A stretch of DNA of 64,000 nt from Ga0077560 sp046330435 (lineage in GTDB: Bacteria; Actinomycetota; Thermoleophilia; Miltoncostaeales; Miltoncostaeaceae): assembly GCA_046330435.1 (NCBI GenBank), contig JAXLST010000019.1:42227-106226 (forward strand), given 5' to 3'. Position numbers and translations under genes: made by a program. Positions 42,899 through 51,064 of the stretch are shown here, one piece after another (position 1 is the stretch's first letter; each line of letters begins with the position of its first letter). The notes beneath the pieces were generated by a model, which saw only the letters and a list, made by a program, of their open reading frames with translations, searched no databases and was not told the origin of the DNA.

Positions 42899-44857
42899 TC
42901 AGCCCCCGTCCACCGTCACGGCCACGCCCCGCGCCGGCGTGCCCGACGCGCCGACGGCGTACAGGAAGTACGGGCCGTCGGGCAGCACGCCCACCCGCTC
43001 GGGCACCCGCAGCTCGATGCCGTCGGCGGTGCGGGTGAACGGCACCGCGACGCTGCGCTGCTCCACGTTGGTGACGTGCGTGGACGTGCCCGGCCGGATG
43101 AGCCGCACCTGGGCGATGTCCGCCGGCGCCGGCGACGCGAACCGCGCGGTGCCGCCGCGGACCAGGTCGGTGGGGCCGGCTCCCAGCACGGGGCGCTCAC
43201 CCGTGTAGAGGTAGGGCGGGCTGTACACCTCCAGCCGGGTCTCGAACTCCCCGGGGCCGTAGCCGGTGGGGTCGAGCAGCGGGTCGCCTCCCAGCGTCAG
43301 GACGCGCCCGTCGGGCAGCAGCATGCCCTCGGAGTGGTAGTCGCGGCCCACCAGCGGGTCGGCGACGCGGCGCAGCGTCCCCTCGGCGTCGAGCAGGTAT
43401 GCCTTGTGGATGTCGCTGCGGCCCTCGAGCTCGCGGGTGCCGCGGCCCCGGTAGCCGTTGCTGCCGTTGCTGATGAGCACGCCGTCGTCCGGCAGGACCA
43501 CGGCGATGGGGTAGCGCGTGCCGTCCTCCAGGCTGGGCCCCGGCGTGTAGCGGGGCGTGGCGTCGGTGAGGTCCAGCAGGTCGATGCGCGACGTCGAGGA
43601 GTTGCGGTCGCCCACGCCGCCGCCGCCGATGAAGGCGTACCGCTGCGCCTGGGCGGGCGGGAGCAGGATGCTGGCGCTGGTCTCCGCCTTGTCGGGCTCC
43701 CGGAGGCCCGCGATGGGCCGGAACGTGTTGGACGACAGGTCCCACAGGCCGGGGGTGCGGCCCACGGTCGCCGATCCGTACCCCGCGTTCGATCCGGTGT
43801 AGAGCAGGCGCTGCGGGTCGAGGGTGGTGAACAGGGCAGGGTAGGTGGGGAAGGTCCGCTTCCACTGCGGGGCGGGGGTCCAGCGGCCCGTGGCCGGGTC
43901 GAAGACCTCCTGGTCGCCGTCGATGATGCGCCCGAAGCCGTCCAGGCCGCTCACCGCGAGCACGCGGCCGTCCAGCAGCGGCACGAGCGTGGGGTACCAG
44001 CGCGGCAGGACCATGTCGTCGGCCTTCGCGAACCGCTCGGTGGCCGGGTCGAACACGTAGGTGAAGCGGGCGCCCCAGAAGTCCTGCTGGCCCATGTCGA
44101 GCTTCGCGGACAGCCCGTAGGCCGTGTCGCCGCGCTCGCCGGTGAGCCCCTCGATGCGGAACTTGGCGGGCGAGGGCACCGACTGGGCTCCGCCGGCCAC
44201 CAGCGCCCGCACCCACACCTCGCGGGCCTGGGTGGTCACCCTGGTGGTCCCGTCCGGGAGCAGGCGCTTGACCGCCGCGGGGACCACGACACGCCTCGTG
44301 GTGATGTAGGTGCCGCCGCGGCCCGTGTCCTCCACCAGCCGTGTGCCGCGGGGCAGCACGAGGGGGCCGTCGTTGGGGGAGGCGTTGTTGATCTGCATCA
44401 CCCCGGCGGCGTGGGTGACCTTCTCCTCCAGGATCTCGTAGCGCTCGGTGCCGCCGGCGATGAGGATGCGGCCGTCGGGCAGCGTCACCTGCCCGGCGCA
44501 GAACAGGTCCGCGGGGGTGGGGATCTCCGTGAACGCGTCGCGGCCGGTGCCCTTGGCGGGGTCCCACAGCATGCTGCGGTACCGCCGCTGGTCGGAGCTG
44601 GCGACATCGTTGCCGGACCCGGCGATCATCAGCACCTTGCCGGTGCGGGTCATGAGGGCGTGGATCGAGCGCACGCGGAGCTCGGCCGGCACGTCGAGCA
44701 CGTCCCAGCGGCCGTTGACCCGCTCGTAGGACGGCGAGTGGATGCGCCGCAGGTCGCGCCAGTCGGCGATCCGGCCCCATGCGGGGACCGCGAACACCAG
44801 AAGCGCCAGGAACGCGGCGAACATGGTCGCCCGGGGCATGCGCCGGCCGTTGGTCAC
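42899..44857 (-). CDS. glxA: GlxA-type copper radical oxidase (galactose/glyoxal oxidase family)
   Basis: 652 residues, exported: signal segment 'ATMFAAFLALLVFAVPAWG'. The Kelch-like propeller and C-terminal Ig-like cap match Streptomyces GlxA. All active-site residues can be placed: Cys120 in 'ADLFCAGQV' for the thioether link, Trp261 in 'DFWGARF' stacking on it, Tyr288 in 'RWYPTL', Tyr507-His508 in 'RDYHSEG' and His594 in 'TSTHVTN'. The enzyme oxidises primary alcohols or aldehydes to give H2O2. In Streptomyces it acts on the glucan made by CslA at growing tips. The GTG start at 44857 lies one base past the CslA stop, so they are co-translated. Confidence 0.93.
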   Translation of the reverse strand: MTNGRRMPRATMFAAFLALLVFAVPAWGRIADWRDLRRIHSPSYERVNGRWDVLDVPAELRVRSIHALMTRTGKVLMIAGSGNDVASSDQRRYRSMLWDPAKGTGRDAFTEIPTPADLFCAGQVTLPDGRILIAGGTERYEILEEKVTHAAGVMQINNASPNDGPLVLPRGTRLVEDTGRGGTYITTRRVVVPAAVKRLLPDGTTRVTTQAREVWVRALVAGGAQSVPSPAKFRIEGLTGERGDTAYGLSAKLDMGQQDFWGARFTYVFDPATERFAKADDMVLPRWYPTLVPLLDGRVLAVSGLDGFGRIIDGDQEVFDPATGRWTPAPQWKRTFPTYPALFTTLDPQRLLYTGSNAGYGSATVGRTPGLWDLSSNTFRPIAGLREPDKAETSASILLPPAQAQRYAFIGGGGVGDRNSSTSRIDLLDLTDATPRYTPGPSLEDGTRYPIAVVLPDDGVLISNGSNGYRGRGTRELEGRSDIHKAYLLDAEGTLRRVADPLVGRDYHSEGMLLPDGRVLTLGGDPLLDPTGYGPGEFETRLEVYSPPYLYTGERPVLGAGPTDLVRGGTARFASPAPADIAQVRLIRPGTSTHVTNVEQRSVAVPFTRTADGIELRVPERVGVLPDGPYFLYAVGASGTPARGVAVTVDGG

Positions 44858-44858
44858 C

Positions 44859-46505
44859 TCATGCCTCCTCGCCCGCCAGGATCATCGCCGGGGCCGGCTC
44901 GGGGCGCCGCCGCCCCGCCGCCGACCGGTGCTCCGCCGCCCAGATCGCCACCGGCAGCGTGCAGACCGCGAGCAGGATGCCGCTCCACAGCAGCCCGTTG
45001 GGGTGCAGGCGGCCCATGACCGCCGACGCGGTCATCGCGGCGGCCAGCAGCGCGCCCCACAGCAGGTGCGCCCGGAAGGTGCGGACGCGGTCGGCGCTGG
45101 CCGACTCGCCCTTGGGGGTCACCACGAACCCGCGCCTCCGGCCGAGCAGCGCGCCGACGAACGCGGTCACGTACACGGGGGCGGTGAGCACAGAGATGAG
45201 CATCCCCGCCATCCCCGAGGATCCTGGCTTCTCGAACGGGCTCACGTTGTGGCGCCGGTTGTAGTCGTACAGCGCCACCTGGGCCAGGATCAGCAGCGCG
45301 AACACCATGTGCCAGGACTGCGCGGACACCTGCAGGCCGCTGTGGCCCACCAGCAGGTACACGGCGCAGTTGAGCGCCCCGAGGATCCAGCCCACCGCCG
45401 CCGACGGGTAGTAGGTGAGGATGAGCGAGTAGTGGAGCTTCGCGGGGCGCGGCAGCCGCCGGAACGCCCGCCAGAAGTCGCCCTTCAGCGCGTCGAACGT
45501 GCCGCCGCTCCACCGGTGCTGCTGGCTGAAGTAGTCGGTCCAGGATTCGGGGCCCAGGCCGTACGCGACGACGTCCGGCGTGTAGACCGAGGTCCACCCG
45601 GCGCTGTGGAGGCGCAGGCTGGTCGCCATGTCCTCGGTCACGCTGTCCCGGAAACCGCCGATCGCCCGGATCGCCGAGATGCGGCAGGCGTTGTTGGTCC
45701 CCACCAGCATGGGGCAGCCGAAGCGGTTCCCCATGGGCTGGACCTTGGTGTGGAACACGAACTGCTGGGACTCGGCGCACTTGGTGACCGTCCCGTCGCA
45801 GTTCCGGTACACCTGCGGCGCCACCACGAATCCCACCTTCGGGTCGCGGAAGTACCCGAGCAGCCGCTCCAGGAAGTGGTCGGCGGACGGGATGTGGTCG
45901 GGGTCGACGGACATGAACACGTCGTAGTCGTCGCCGTGGGCATCGAGCCAGGCGTTGTAGTTCCCGTGCTTGGTGCGGGCCTTGAACGCCCCCGAGGGCC
46001 GGTTCCAGCGCTCCACGCCGCGGCGGCTGAAGCGGTGGAACCGGGGACCCAGGCGCTCGCACATCGCGGCGATCTCGGCCGCGAGCGCCGGGTCGTCGGT
46101 GCCCTCGTCCAGGAGCCACACGTCGATCCCGCCGTTGCCGTACCGGATCTTCAGCGCCTCGGTGAGCGTCTGCTCCACGATCGCCAGGGGCTCGCGGTCC
46201 GGTACCAGCGTGGTGAGGAACGCGACCCGCAGGCCGGCCGGGGGCGCCACGGGGACCGGGTAGCGGGCGAGCGAGGTCGACAGGCAGAGGGTGGTGATGT
46301 TGACCATCTGGAAGACCGCGAGGGCGATGACCGCGAGGGTCATGAACGTCTCCGCGGCGGCCTCCAGCGGCGGGCCGGAGAGGTCCGGGTAGTGCTCGCC
46401 CCACAGGACCAGCCACCCCAGGAACACCAGCTCGGCGGTGAAGACGGCGGCGGCCAGCAGGAACGCCGCGACCGGTTGCGCGTCGCGCTCGCGGCGGAAC
46501 CGCAC
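44859..46505 (-). CDS. cslA: CslA-like glycosyltransferase family 2 (cellulose-synthase-like)
   Basis: 548 residues, GT2 with about six membrane helices, two before and four after the catalytic domain. The catalytic signature is D, DxD, TED, QxxRW: 'WLLDEGTDD', 'FMSVDPDHIPSADH', 'VTEDMATSLRLH' and 'FSQQHRWSGGTFDALKGDF'. It polymerises a beta-glucan at the membrane. In Streptomyces the product is deposited at hyphal tips and modified by GlxA. GTG 46505 is the only ATG/GTG start, but an in-frame coding-like stretch upstream (to about 46,700; 'RPPQLSPEECARFATIAG') has no start, so the N-terminus may be longer or frameshifted. It is coupled to glxA. Confidence 0.92.
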   Translation of the reverse strand: MRFRRERDAQPVAAFLLAAAVFTAELVFLGWLVLWGEHYPDLSGPPLEAAAETFMTLAVIALAVFQMVNITTLCLSTSLARYPVPVAPPAGLRVAFLTTLVPDREPLAIVEQTLTEALKIRYGNGGIDVWLLDEGTDDPALAAEIAAMCERLGPRFHRFSRRGVERWNRPSGAFKARTKHGNYNAWLDAHGDDYDVFMSVDPDHIPSADHFLERLLGYFRDPKVGFVVAPQVYRNCDGTVTKCAESQQFVFHTKVQPMGNRFGCPMLVGTNNACRISAIRAIGGFRDSVTEDMATSLRLHSAGWTSVYTPDVVAYGLGPESWTDYFSQQHRWSGGTFDALKGDFWRAFRRLPRPAKLHYSLILTYYPSAAVGWILGALNCAVYLLVGHSGLQVSAQSWHMVFALLILAQVALYDYNRRHNVSPFEKPGSSGMAGMLISVLTAPVYVTAFVGALLGRRRGFVVTPKGESASADRVRTFRAHLLWGALLAAAMTASAVMGRLHPNGLLWSGILLAVCTLPVAIWAAEHRSAAGRRRPEPAPAMILAGEEA

Positions 46506-46819
46506 GGAGTAGGGGCCGCGCGGCGCGGGCTCCTGCGGGCCGGCGATCGTCGCGAAGCGGGCGCATTCCTCGGGGCTCAGCTGCGGCGGGCGGTACGCCG
46601 GTCCCGACGGGAACTCGGTGACCGGGAATGCCGTTGCCTTCGGAGCGGTGCCGCGCCCCTTGGTTGTGCGCCCTCGCGACCGGGATGGGTGTCGCTTGAG
46701 CGTCGAGATGTGTGAACGCTCACCCGCCGGCGGTCCCCGTCGCGCCCCCCGGTGGTCGGGGCGTCGGGCGATTTCCCCCTATGCCTTCGTCTGGGGTGGT
46801 CCCGCGGGTGGGACGGACC
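46506..46819. promoter_or_regulatory. Gap between cslA and the GH6 gene
   Basis: About 314 bases on the minus strand without a called gene. The part nearest cslA is an open, coding-like extension of cslA (to about 46,700) that lacks ATG or GTG. Further on is GGCGATTTCCCCC (46767-46779, plus-strand text), identical to a motif in the control region at 11105-11117. This gap may hold the cslA-glxA promoter. Confidence 0.45.
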
Positions 46820-47851
46820 TCATCCCTGAGGCGAAAATCCGGCGTTTCGGGCCAGGCCCAGTGCATAGTCCGGCCACCAGGTGCCGGCGGCTGGACCGCC
46901 CTTGCAGGTGCCGTCGCTCTCGCCCGGCACCTTCACCCACAGGTACGCGTCGACCCGCGCCCTGCCGGTGCGGGTGGTGGGGGTGCGGCCCAGTGCGCGG
47001 CCCGGCGGGTTGCACCAGTCCTCCGCGTCGCCGGACTCGTACGGGCCGTTGCCGTTGCGGCTGGTGTCGATCACGAAGTGCGCGCCGCCGAGCAGCCGGG
47101 ACAGGCGCTCCCCGTAGGCGATGCTGCGGGCCGTGGTCTGGAAGTTGGAGACGTTCACGGCGAACCCGTCGGCGCCGGCGATGCCCGCCCGGCGCAGCGC
47201 GGGGGCGAGGCGGGCCGGGGACACCCAGTTCGCGTGGCCGGCGTCGAGGTACACCCGGGTGCGCGCGCCGCGGCCCAGGATCGTGACGGCATCGCGCAGC
47301 AGCGCGAGACGCTCGGCGGGCGCCTGCCCGGCGCAGGTGCCGGACGCCGCCTGGCTGGAGGCGTCGGGCTCGACGATCACGATCGCGGGCCGCGCCCCGA
47401 TGGCGGCCGAGACGCCCGACAGCCACGCCCGGTATGCGGGCGCGTCGGCGGCCCCGCCGGTGGAGTACAGGCCGCAGTCGCGCCGGGGGATGCCGTACGC
47501 CACGAACACCGGGGTGCGGCCGGCCCGCGCGGCGGCGCGCGCCACCCGCCCGGCGCGTGCGGCCCCGTTGCCCTCGCCGGTGAGCCACACGGCCACGGGC
47601 CGGGCGGCGATCGCGGCGATCACGGCCCGGTCGGCGTTCCGCGACGGGTCCGCGGCCCATTCCCGCACCTGGCGCGCGGCGGCCGTGTCCTTCGGGACGT
47701 ACAGCTGGCGTGCGAGCGGATCGGCGGGGGCCGCGGGGCGGCTCGTCGCGGCGACTCCGTCGCCGGAGGTGCAACCGGTCAGCGCGATGGCTGCCACGGC
47801 GGCCAGTGCTCCAAGGCACCGGAGCGAGTGAGGGCTCGGTCGTTCGGGCAC
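46820..47851 (-). CDS. cslZ: GH6-family endoglucanase (CslZ-like), lipoprotein
   Basis: 343 residues. A lipoprotein signal 'AVAAIALTGCTSGD' has the lipid-anchored Cys. The GH6 catalytic signature is complete: 'VAYGIPRRDCGLYSTGG', 'AIVIVEPDASSQ' (acid), 'RVYLDAGHANWVSP', 'VNVSNFQTTA', 'HFVIDTSRNGNGPYE', 'WCNPPGRALG' and 'DAYLWVKVPGESDGTC'. It cuts beta-1,4-glucan by inversion. In Streptomyces a GH6 enzyme encoded beside cslA-glxA (CslZ) trims the same polymer, so the same role is inferred. GTG 47851 lies about nine bases after a TAAGGT -10-like element. It shares strand and order with cslA-glxA. Confidence 0.9.
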   Translation of the reverse strand: MPERPSPHSLRCLGALAAVAAIALTGCTSGDGVAATSRPAAPADPLARQLYVPKDTAAARQVREWAADPSRNADRAVIAAIAARPVAVWLTGEGNGAARAGRVARAAARAGRTPVFVAYGIPRRDCGLYSTGGAADAPAYRAWLSGVSAAIGARPAIVIVEPDASSQAASGTCAGQAPAERLALLRDAVTILGRGARTRVYLDAGHANWVSPARLAPALRRAGIAGADGFAVNVSNFQTTARSIAYGERLSRLLGGAHFVIDTSRNGNGPYESGDAEDWCNPPGRALGRTPTTRTGRARVDAYLWVKVPGESDGTCKGGPAAGTWWPDYALGLARNAGFSPQG

Positions 47852-47937
47852 CGCGGGGCCACCTTAGCGGACCCCTCCGGCACGGCCCACCGGCGGCGGG
47901 CGCGCGCCGGCGGGCCCGCCTGTGGTGAACTCCACCC

Positions 47938-49068
47938 ATGGGCAAGCGCCTGGTGGTGTGCTGCGACGGCACCTGGAACACGCCGGACCAGTCCGCGCCG
48001 ACCAACGTGACCAAGTTCGCGATGGGCGTCGACGTGGGCGGGCACGGCGACGACGAGCAGCGGATGCTCTACGTGCGGGGCGTCGGCACGCGCCGGTGGG
48101 AGCGCGTGCGGGGCGGGGCCTTCGGGGTCGGCCTCTCACGGAACATCCTGGAGGGCTACCGGTTCCTCGCCGAGCAGTACGAGCCGGGTGACGAGATCTT
48201 CCTGGTGGGGTTCAGCCGCGGGGCCTTCACCGCCCGGAGCCTGGCGGGCCTCATCCGGACGTGCGGGGTGCTGCGGCGCGAGGAGGTCCGCCGCGCCCGG
48301 GACGCGTACCGGCTGTACCGCCTGCGCGGCGGGCGCAGCCACCCCACCGGCACCGAGGCGGTGCTGTTCCGCCGGTCGTTCGCGCACGAGACGCGCATCC
48401 GGTTCATCGGGGTGTGGGACACGGTGGGCGCCCTGGGGATCCCGCTGGGCGGGTTGCGGTGGCTCAACCCGCTCAACCGGCGGTGGCAGTTCCACGACAC
48501 GGTGCTCAGCAGCTACGTGGACCACGCGTACCACGCGGTGTCGCTGGACGAGCGGCGCGGGCCGTTCCGGCCCACCATGTGGTCCCAGTCCAGCACCCAC
48601 ACCCGGCAGGTGCTCGAGCAGGTGTGGTTCGCCGGCGTGCACAGCGACGTGGGCGGCGGGTACCCGGTGTCCGACCTCGCCGAGGTGCCGCTGCTGTGGA
48701 TGATCGGCAAGGCCCGGGCGGCGGGCCTGCGCTTCGAGGCGGGGCATTTCTCGGTCGCGGCCGTCGACGGCGAGGCCCCGGACGACACCCGCCGGCTGGG
48801 GCAGTGGGTGCACGCCGACCCGCACGGCCCCGCGCACGAGAGCCGGAAGGGCATCTACCGCCTCATGCGTCCGCACGTGCGGCGTCCGGGCGCCGAACCC
48901 AGCCCCGGCGCCCAGGTGGACCCCGAGACGGGCGCCGCGCCGCCCGCCCCGCACCAGTGGGTGGCTTCCAGCGTGGCCGACCGCGCCGCGCGGGACCCCT
49001 CGTACGACCCGCCGGGCCTGCGGGAGTGGCTGGCCGGCGACGGGCACCGGCCGATGCCCGTCCCCTAG
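47938..49068 (+). CDS. DUF2235 alpha/beta-hydrolase (phospholipase-like)
   Basis: 376 residues of the DUF2235 family, related to the Tle1 lipases of type VI secretion. Signatures: 'LVVCCDGTWNTPDQSAPTNV', 'VRGVGTRRWERVRGGAFGVG', nucleophile elbow 'FLVGFSRGAFTARSLAG', 'FIGVWDTVGALGIPLGGL', 'VWFAGVHSDVGGGYP'. The G-F-S-R-G-A Ser and the D of 'GVWDTVG'/'HSDVGGG' fit a triad. No T6SS parts or cognate immunity gene are nearby, so a housekeeping lipase or polysaccharide deacylase role is as likely. The terminal 60 residues are disordered. It is convergent with the SGNH-propeller gene. Confidence 0.85.
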   Translation: MGKRLVVCCDGTWNTPDQSAPTNVTKFAMGVDVGGHGDDEQRMLYVRGVGTRRWERVRGGAFGVGLSRNILEGYRFLAEQYEPGDEIFLVGFSRGAFTARSLAGLIRTCGVLRREEVRRARDAYRLYRLRGGRSHPTGTEAVLFRRSFAHETRIRFIGVWDTVGALGIPLGGLRWLNPLNRRWQFHDTVLSSYVDHAYHAVSLDERRGPFRPTMWSQSSTHTRQVLEQVWFAGVHSDVGGGYPVSDLAEVPLLWMIGKARAAGLRFEAGHFSVAAVDGEAPDDTRRLGQWVHADPHGPAHESRKGIYRLMRPHVRRPGAEPSPGAQVDPETGAAPPAPHQWVASSVADRAARDPSYDPPGLREWLAGDGHRPMPVP

Positions 49069-50564
49069 TCGCGCGGGATGCGGAACACCCTCCGGCCGTC
49101 CGCGGACAGCAGCCACGCGTAGCCGGAGGTGAACGTGACCGTCCCCGCCACCCGGCGCGGCGCGATGGCCCGCAGCCGCACCCGGCCGGTCTCCGGCAGC
49201 AGCCGCTCCAGCGTGCGGCCGTTGCGCCGCAGCACCCACACCTGGTCGCCGGCGGTGGCGACGGCCCGCACGGACCGCCCCAGCACCACCACCCGCCCCC
49301 GGGGGTCCACGCGCACGAGCGCGCCGTCGCCCGTGGACGCCCACGCGCCGTCGCGTCCCGCGGCCAGGCTCCGCACCGCACCGGGCAACGGCGTGGCCTG
49401 GACCACCCGCCCGGTCACCGGGTCGCGCTGCTCGAGGGCCGGCCGGCCGCCGGCGCCGGCCGTGGCGACCCACAGGGCGGACGGGCTCGCGGCGATCGCG
49501 GCGACGGGGGCGGCCATGTCGGCCGCCGACGTGCGGCGCCCGGTGCGCGGGTCGATGCGCGCCAGCACCTGGGTGCCCTGGCACACCAGCTCCTGCGCGG
49601 GGCAGGTGCTCACCGCCCACAGCCGCCCGCCGGCCCGGGCCAGCAGCGGGGTCATCCCCACGCCCGTCGCGGGCCGGGGGCCGTGGCCCCGGGCGCGGCG
49701 GCCGGCGCGGGCGACGGTGGCGCGCACCGCATCGGCGACCCACGCCTGGACGCCGTCGGAGGTGAGCGTCTCGGACGCCCGGAGCCGGGCCGTGGCACCC
49801 GACGGGCGGCCCGTGTCCTGCGAGACGGGGGTGAGCCCCGCGCCGCCCTGGCGCCACAGGGTCCCGCCGTCACCGGCGATCGCCACCGCCCCGCCCCCCG
49901 GGAACGCCACGGGCGTCACCGACGGCGGCGGGCCGGGCAGGACGATCCCGATGTCGCCGAGCACCGCCACGACGCGCTCGCGCAGGAGGGTGGACAGCCC
50001 CATCGCGCCCGCGGCGTTCAGGTGGATGTGGTCCGACACGAACCAGGGGCGTCCCACGCTGAAGGTGTTCCAGTCGGCGATCCGCACCTCCGGCCCGCCC
50101 GGGGTGCGGCGCTCCCGGCGCACCATCGCCCGGATGCGGGCGTTGGTGGCGGCGTACGACGACTGCGCCTCGCGCAGGGTCACCCACAGCACCGCCTTCA
50201 CGCCGGCGCGGGTGAACGAGCGCATCACCGCGTCGATGTCGTACCGGCCGGCGAAGTCGTTGTACCCCACGTGCACCACCACCAGGTCGCCCAGCGCGGG
50301 CCCCAGGGCGTCCGCCACGGTGAGGACCGACGGCGGGGTGCCGCCCAGGCAGCCGGGGGAGCTGAGCTTCCGGCAGGCCTGCGCCTGCATCTGCAGGTCC
50401 AGGCCGGGCTGCAGGTGGCGGACGGCACCCGGGGTGAACAGGAACGACGCCTGCACGGAGTCCCCGAACACCGTCACGCGGGGCCGCGCCGCCGTGGCGG
50501 GCCCGGCGGCGACCAGCAGCAGGGCGGCGAGCAGCCCCAGCCAGGCGGCGGCGCGGCGGGTCAC
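49065..50564 (-). CDS. Secreted SGNH hydrolase-like domain fused to a beta-propeller-like region
   Basis: 499 residues, signal 'AAAWLGLLAALLLVAAGPAT'. The N-terminal ~28-215 has the SGNH blocks: 'VTVFGDSVQASFL' (block I), 'VVVHVGYNDFAG' (block III-like) and 'VSDHIHLNAAGAMG' (block V, D-x-x-H). Residues ~220-490 are repeated strands ('GDGGTLWRQGGAGL', 'ASPSALWVATAGAG', 'AAGRDGAWASTGDGALVRVD') that look like a PQQ/NHL-type propeller. SGNH enzymes de-esterify acetylated sugars; a polysaccharide acetyl esterase is the best guess. It lies next to the acyltransferase gene, three bases from the small protein gene. Confidence 0.75.
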   Translation of the reverse strand: MTRRAAAWLGLLAALLLVAAGPATAARPRVTVFGDSVQASFLFTPGAVRHLQPGLDLQMQAQACRKLSSPGCLGGTPPSVLTVADALGPALGDLVVVHVGYNDFAGRYDIDAVMRSFTRAGVKAVLWVTLREAQSSYAATNARIRAMVRRERRTPGGPEVRIADWNTFSVGRPWFVSDHIHLNAAGAMGLSTLLRERVVAVLGDIGIVLPGPPPSVTPVAFPGGGAVAIAGDGGTLWRQGGAGLTPVSQDTGRPSGATARLRASETLTSDGVQAWVADAVRATVARAGRRARGHGPRPATGVGMTPLLARAGGRLWAVSTCPAQELVCQGTQVLARIDPRTGRRTSAADMAAPVAAIAASPSALWVATAGAGGRPALEQRDPVTGRVVQATPLPGAVRSLAAGRDGAWASTGDGALVRVDPRGRVVVLGRSVRAVATAGDQVWVLRRNGRTLERLLPETGRVRLRAIAPRRVAGTVTFTSGYAWLLSADGRRVFRIPRD

Positions 50565-50567
50565 CGG

Positions 50568-51050
50568 TTAGGCGAAGTGGATGGCGATGGACGTGACCCT
50601 GCCGCTCACCGTGCTGAACACGGTCTCCGTGCCGCGGCCTGCGAACCGGCCCCGCAGCGAGCAGTCGAAGGCGTCGCGCCCCACGACGGCCGGGGTGCAG
50701 TTCGCCGACGGGTAGGCGGCGCGCACCGCGTCGAGCGTGGAGCCGATGCGGATGCCCTTGGAGGTCGCCTGCGGGCGCTTCACCACGCGGATCTCGAAGA
50801 CCTTCCCGGCGATGAGGTACAGGCCGAAGCCGCGGCTCCGGACGTACCGGTAGTTGAGGGCGGTGCTGCCGCGCTCGGGGGCGCCGAGCCGGTCCTTCAC
50901 CTGCTTGGCGGTGGCGCCGAGCGGGACGCCGGCGACGCTCTTGCCGGGCACGATCTTCGCCTGGGCGGTGGCGGGGATCGCGAGCGCGGCGACGCCCAGT
51001 GCGATCGCGGCGGCGGTGGCCGGGCGGCGGCGGGTGCGTGGGTTGTGCAT
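50568..51050 (-). CDS. Small secreted protein with duplicated G-x-x-(L/I)G-x-T motif
   Basis: 160 residues with signal peptide (AAIALGVAALAIPATAQA). The mature protein has two copies of a motif: 'KSVAGVPLGATAKQVKDRLG' and 'TSKGIRIGSTLDAVRAAYPS', with strands between and after ('FGLYLIAGKVFEIRVVK', 'ETVFSTVSGRVTSIAI'). Similar single motifs occur in the protein at 26694-27158. It resembles a BLIP/SmpA-like fold, but I cannot assign a role. ATG 51050 has GAGGGGG upstream; ATG 51068 also overlaps the acyltransferase stop. Confidence 0.65.
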   Translation of the reverse strand: MHNPRTRRRPATAAAIALGVAALAIPATAQAKIVPGKSVAGVPLGATAKQVKDRLGAPERGSTALNYRYVRSRGFGLYLIAGKVFEIRVVKRPQATSKGIRIGSTLDAVRAAYPSANCTPAVVGRDAFDCSLRGRFAGRGTETVFSTVSGRVTSIAIHFA

Positions 51051-51064
51051 GGTCCCCCTCGTGG

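Noticed and set aside
46566..46566. An alternative ATG start for cslA at 46566.
   Set aside because: It opens a frame offset from the catalytic domain and codes for Arg-rich sequence with poor codon bias.
47938..49068. DUF2235 protein as a type VI secretion effector.
   Set aside because: No secretion apparatus, VgrG or immunity gene is nearby. The family is broad and often housekeeping.
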